A DNA stretch of 64,000 nucleotides from Holothuria scabra (Eukaryota; Echinodermata; Holothuroidea; Aspidochirotida; Holothuriidae). The translations under genes and the position numbers were made by a program. Within the stretch, counting starts at the first letter, position 1, and each line of letters starts with the position of its first letter. Where the stretch lies: the NCBI GenBank assembly GCA_037179385.1, contig CM074185.1, positions 53,757,000 through 53,820,999 on the forward strand. The letters run 5' to 3'. This document shows positions 59,266 through 64,000 of this stretch, piece after piece. The notes under the pieces are model-generated. The model was not told where the DNA came from and did not search any database. It saw nothing but the letters and a program-made list of their open reading frames with translations.

Positions 59266-59895
59266 CTTGTACTCAGACAACAACAACTTAAGTTTATAAT
59301 GATTGACATTAAGCTATATATTAACCAAAGGTTCAGGATGACTCCTAGAGGGTACATGATTTTATTACATATGGAAATACTCACCACACCAAATTTTGAG
59401 GATTCCCACCAAAACACTTTTAACAGATCAGTGTCCACTAAAAATTCTACATGAACATGTATGCAATATTCAAACTCAATCCTATGTATATTATTACTGT
59501 ACCTTCCCCCCCATGCTAGCTCCTATTTTATTTACTATAATGCTACATGCCCCTTGTCTGGGAGTAGTGTCCATGGGGTTAATTGCACTATAAGGGGAAG
59601 GGGATATGAGTGGTGTTTACTGGGAATCTGCTCTGGGTAAATTGTTCAGGCCTGGGTGAGAATTTTATATTTTGGGTAATTAAGGCCTCTTCTTGGGGCA
59701 TGAATTATTTAGTCATCCTGGGGCCCAAAAACAAAGGGGAACACAGGACATACATTATTCTTCTAGTAATGTGAATAAAAGTTTAACTAAGATTAAAAAG
59801 TGATAAATGATGGGGGCCTGGTTAAATTTAAGCTTGTATTGTACACTGTAGGTTCTGATTGACAACAGTGTTCCATACAGTTGACTACTTGTTAG

Positions 59896-60030
59896 CAGGG
59901 CTGTAACCGAGTCCGAGCCAATTCCGATTCCAGTGACCCACATTCTGGGCCAATTCTGAGTTCAGTACCCCCCCCCCCCGAGTTTAAGCCGAGTCTGAGT
60001 CCAAAGGATCCTAGCCTTAGTCCGAGTCCA
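59896..60030 (+). repeat. GAGTCCGAGTCC-type simple repeat
   Basis: CCGAGTCCGAGCCAATTCCG, a C10 tract, CCGAGTCTGAGTCC and GTCCGAGTCC form a short degenerate array. Confidence 0.5.
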
Positions 60031-60239
60031 TCTCATTAGTGAATGTGCTGTTCACTGTACAGTGGCAGCACAACATGGGGCATGGAGCATTTCCTCAAGA
60101 TTTAGCCCTTACCACCTCACTGCCTTCTACCAGTTACTTAATATACTGTAACCTCTTCAGCTTCTGAGGGCTTCGCCTGCAGCCTTGACCCCACCCACTG
60201 AAGCACAGGTTTCACTTCTAGTTCACTCTGCGTGAAAAA

Positions 60240-60285
60240 ATTTTGCCCATAGTCTGCCCCCCCGGCCCCCCCCCCCCCCACTAAG
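60240..60285. repeat. C-rich tract
   Basis: CCCCCCGG followed by a run of C up to 13; a single-strand simple repeat. Confidence 0.7.
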
Positions 60286-61708
60286 TTTGACATTCTTGTA
60301 TGTAGCCACTGAAAGTGTGGCACATGATCAAGTACAGGATCATGTGTATGATGGGCGCAGGTACCAGCTCATGAGTACAAATATGGAGACCAGGTCAGGA
60401 GTAAAGGTATTAAGAGTCTGAATTAAAATTTCTCATGAGTTCAGGTATAGTTGGGTATACTCACCAGGTACTTTTCTCAGAGGGACTTCAAATCTTCCCT
60501 CCACTCAGAAATTACACTTACTTGATCATAAGGCTAGCTGGAGCAATCTATTATAGATTCCCCTTCCCCATAAAAATATGTTCCAGATCCCCCTCCTACC
60601 CACACACACACCTTTAAAGATGTGTCCCAAGCTATTCCTACAATTGCCCATTGCACCTGCCAACACCTTCATTTTCTGATCCCTGCATGTATGTAATTCA
60701 CTGCTGTTTGTTGTGACTGGACCTAGATTTTCACACATTGTCATCCTTGAGGTTCTTGTCAGTGCTTGAATACAGTAGCTTAATCACAGCTTGCTTGAAT
60801 ACAGTAGCTTAATCAGCTTGAAGCAAGGGCTTTGTTGTATGAATCCCATGGTCCAGCAACCTGTACCTATACTCCATGTTGTTCAACAATAAAAGTTTTT
60901 TACAACAAAAGCAGTATGAATTGCTGGGTGTGAAAGTGTACAGTAAGTAGAGATTACAAAAATCTTGAAGTACAGAACTGGAAGATTCTAGGACAATACA
61001 AACTACTCACTCTTATGCAGTGGTACCTGATAATCCCTTGAGTTGAACCTAATCCACTCAACTTCATGGGCAACTATTGATTGATACACCTTGAATGAAT
61101 TGCTACTGTAACTATGAGCATGTGGTCTGTGGCTTACTGTATTTATTTGCAGTTCATTTTCAGTTTATCTAACTATTGTCTGTGCTACTAAGTTTGCATC
61201 CTGTGTAATTCCCTACATACAAATTTTTCAAAAGGGTATCTTCTATGTACTATAAGAAGCTTGGCTAGGCTTACAAAGAGAGACTGGTTATTCTTTCTGT
61301 CAGCTTTTTACAGATTGGATGCAGCCTCAATAAACTGTCTTTAAAATCATATTAAGCCATGGCTACCAGGGCTGCTGAGCCTCTGCCTTTTTTTTTCAGT
61401 ACTAAACTTACTGAATAACAGTAGAGGTATGAGTCAGGAAGCCTACATGCACAACATCAGAGGATATATTTAAATTCTGGAACGACTTTTCCGATAATAA
61501 ATTGATGATAGGGTAGGACAGTGGTAGATCATGTTGGGACTATCTGTGCTCGGGGAGTATGGCCGGGGCAATTACCTCAGGATCTACTATGTTATAGCTA
61601 ATTAAAATCAGTTCTCATACAGATCTTAATCAACCCATTCATTTTAACTCAAATACCAACATGATATGATGTATAGCTTTAAGATGCATGTTTTTACAGT
61701 TATAGTTT

Positions 61709-61808
61709 TTACAGTTATAGTTAGTAAATCCAAATGATAGTGGAGTCGATCATGATCACCAACAATTTACAATCATAAGCTGCATTACCAATAATACACA
61801 AAACCAGG
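61709..61808 (+). repeat. 100-bp direct duplication, copy 1
   Basis: AGTTAGTAAATCCAAATGAT, ATCACCAACAATTTACAAT and AAGCTGCATTACCAA recur at 62013-62105, about 303 bp downstream, with small indels. Confidence 0.8.
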
Positions 61809-62012
61809 TAGGCCTACCTGTGCAAGATTGCTTTTTCTTTTTTAATCTTCCAGTAATTCAAATTGGAGATTTGTGTATCATAAAGACCCAGCAAATCTAA
61901 CTGCTTTTGTTGAAAGAAAGACACTGTTGGCTTTGTACTGTAGTGGGGTTACATTATTTTTTATCAGTGTGCTGCAGGCCACAATTTTGACCAAAATAGA
62001 ATCTGCTCAATT

Positions 62013-62105
62013 GTGATAGTTAGTAAATCCAAATGATAAGTGGAGTCTCATGATCACCAACAATTTACAATTATTAAGCTGCATTACCAATGCTACACAA
62101 AGCCA
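62013..62105 (+). repeat. 100-bp direct duplication, copy 2
   Basis: Second copy of 61709-61808, about 90% identical by eye. Confidence 0.8.
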
Positions 62106-62689
62106 TACAGTCTAATCAAGCTAGTCCTACATACCAGTCCACTTGCACACAGCATGCCTTTGCATTGCACTTGAATTTTTGCTCACAAGTGTAATCTAGG
62201 CCTGCCAGTGGCATGTGATTATTTAATTTTTACTAGTCACTTTTTAATTGCCTGTCTCTCAGAAAGACCCCTACTGTAGGCCCATTTCTGTCAGTCCTGC
62301 CTCAACTTAAATGAGTAGGTGAAAAGGGTATGAAAAGTGACAGTGCATGGCATAGAACTACAATGTGGTATAGGGTCTACCACTGACGGCACATGCTTTA
62401 AGGGGCACTTGGTGAGTCTATTACCTTCCATGATACTCTATTTTCAGCGGCTGGGGGGGGATTTAGTCCATTTCCTACAGTGGCAGCTGTGGCACATTGA
62501 ATTTGAACCAAATTCAACTACAGGGAGCCTAGTATGAACAGCAAAATTGAGTTGCTAATTCATATATAGTACGGCTGCAGGTTGCATGTAGGGGCCATGC
62601 ACTTGAAAGAGGATGGTGGGACATTTTTTCTTGGATCTTTTTCTTATTTTTTCTCATGGATCTATTTCGCTAGTCATATTGGCCGTAAG

Positions 62690-62887
62690 CAGAGATGCAA
62701 ACATTTACATCCAGAAATCAGGGAGACTTCACACAGGAATCAGGGAGATTTTTTAAAATTACATGCAACTCAATGGGGGAAAGGCTTGCTTGAATCAGGG
62801 AAATTGTCATATTTGCTAGTTGGAATGGACAAAATCCTTGAATTTTCAGGGAGTTTTCTTGAGAATCAGGGAGAGTTGGCACCTCTG
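62690..62887. mobile_element. MITE with CAGAGGTGCCAAC-type TIRs and 6-bp duplication
   Basis: Ends CAGAGATGCAAAC and GTTGGCACCTCTG are inverted with two mismatches. CGTAAG flanks both sides (62684-62689, 62888-62893). The interior holds repeated AATCAGGGAGA. It lies inside the 4.8-kb interval. Confidence 0.75.
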
Positions 62888-63544
62888 CGTAAGCCTGTAC
62901 TGCAGGCATTAACTTAGTCTCTCAGAATTGGTGCTTGCACTAAAAGAAGTAGCTATATTTGTCACCATGCATCACTCACTCTTAGAAATCATCCTTTTCA
63001 GTTTTCAGACTTCTGCCTCTCACTTATCTTCAAATGTCACTGTGCTCATAGGGTATATGCCATATGACTGGCATGGATTCTTGATTCTTGATAAACTCAA
63101 ATGTCACTGTAGTTTCATACTATAACGTTACCACCACAGGCTTCCTATGCAAGTCAGCCCATACAAGTCGGTGGTTACCACTTTACAAACATGTCCCAAT
63201 GTGATGCTGGGTGCACATTGTTGTAACAAAGACCATACAATTGCTTATTTGGTATCACTGTAATGTGGCCTGATTTGAGGCCAGAATATCAGCCATTCTG
63301 ATTTACACAGTTAGCAAGAAAGGCCTGATTTCCATCACATTTCCATCAAGTTGTGCATGCGTACCAGTAATCGAGTGCCACATGTAGGCCCTATGATTAT
63401 AGGCTATGGCCTGGCTTGATAGTGCCCATATTCATACAGTAGGTCTGCAATGGCATGAATGTCAAGACCAGTTACAAATGTCGAACTCATATTGATGAAT
63501 TCATACCTGTAGCTTACTCAAAACACATTTACGGTCAGTTGGAC

Positions 63545-63786
63545 TACCATAGCTGGAACTGGTGCCCATACCCGTACTCGTACTCATGACCTTGTACCCG
63601 TACCCGTACTCATAGCCTGTACCTGTACCCGTACCCGTACTCATAGCTTGGTACCCGTACCCGTACCCGTACTCATGACCAGGTACCCGTACCCGTACCC
63701 GTACTCATGACCTTGTACCCATACCCGTACCCATACTCATGACCTGGTACCCGTACCAGTACTCGTACTCATGGTCCCGTACTCAC
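63545..63786 (+). repeat. GTACCC/GTACTC minisatellite, right array
   Basis: Same hexamers and higher-order CTCATGACCTGGTACC units as 58974-59265, in the same orientation, ending at the 63787 terminus. Confidence 0.85.
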
Positions 63787-63813
63787 ACTACAACACTGTC
63801 TAATGCATGCTGA

Positions 63814-63996
63814 CTCTTCTTCAGAATAATTTGTGACAATTAAAGGCATGTTAAAAATCCTGATGAATGTCCATAAGAAAAGTCCACTAGATGCAACTTG
63901 TTTAAGAGTTAAATGATATGTTTTAAATTTGTCCAAGTTTGTATGCAACACAATAACTGATTCCTTTTACAGCACATCCCATTGCCTGCATGTGTT
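63814..63996 (+). repeat. Flank duplication, right copy
   Basis: Matches 58806-58953 with an extra ~30 bp near 63847-63877. The homology runs to within a few bases of the window end, exactly where a further TCTAATGC-CAGTG junction would be expected. Confidence 0.75.
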
Positions 63997-64000
63997 TTGA

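Larger units (their letters stand above)
58962..63798. mobile_element. 4.8-kb interval bounded by hAT-like termini and an 8-bp target duplication
   Basis: Left terminus CAGTGTTGTAGT (58962-58973) and right terminus ACTACAACACTG (63787-63798) are perfect 12-bp inverted repeats. TCTAATGC lies immediately outside both ends (58954-58961, 63799-63806). GTACCC/GTACTC arrays lie just inside each end. No transposase frame is visible inside. It may be one large non-autonomous element, or a short array-bearing MITE split by an insertion. Confidence 0.65.

Overview
Eukaryotic nuclear DNA, AT-rich and intron- and repeat-rich. It most resembles a marine invertebrate, perhaps an echinoderm such as a sea cucumber. 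This rests on gene structure, repeat style and Penelope-like retroelements, so the organism call is tentative. There is no bacterial, organellar or viral gene content. I can support two host genes, both spliced, with every junction in frame.

Gene 1 (+ strand, 10683-19062, 3 coding exons) encodes a 193-residue homeodomain protein. It has an N-terminal TN/eh1-like motif (TPFSIKDILNL) and a divergent NK-like homeodomain with Thr47 and Thr54. Its 7-kb first intron is filled with repeats, including a ~179-bp satellite. An alternative acceptor at 18618 would swap the end of the recognition helix.

Gene 2 (- strand, 46859 to 29575, 13 coding exons) encodes a complete 659-residue SLC6 (neurotransmitter:sodium symporter) transporter. 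It has glycine at the TM1 position where monoamine transporters have Asp, so an amino-acid substrate is likely. Its introns carry a minisatellite, several small DNA transposons (MITEs), a tRNA-derived SINE and a possible LTR.

1-10 kb holds no gene, only MITE copies and homopolymer tracts. 19-29 kb is repeats, including a nested transposon pair and a 359-bp near-perfect foldback. 46.9-48.8 kb is SLC6 upstream sequence. 48.7-52.4 kb is a retroelement cluster: three Penelope-like element 3' ends next to (TA)n arrays, each with a hammerhead-ribozyme-like motif (one textbook-like, two decayed), and a ~367-bp tandem repeat carrying a foldable tRNA-like unit.

54.6-64 kb has no gene and is strikingly poor in CpG compared with the left. 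It holds MITEs built from short palindromic units, in which the palindrome differs from copy to copy. It also holds a 4.8-kb interval bounded by 12-bp inverted termini and a perfect 8-bp target duplication, carrying GTACCC/GTACTC arrays at both ends.
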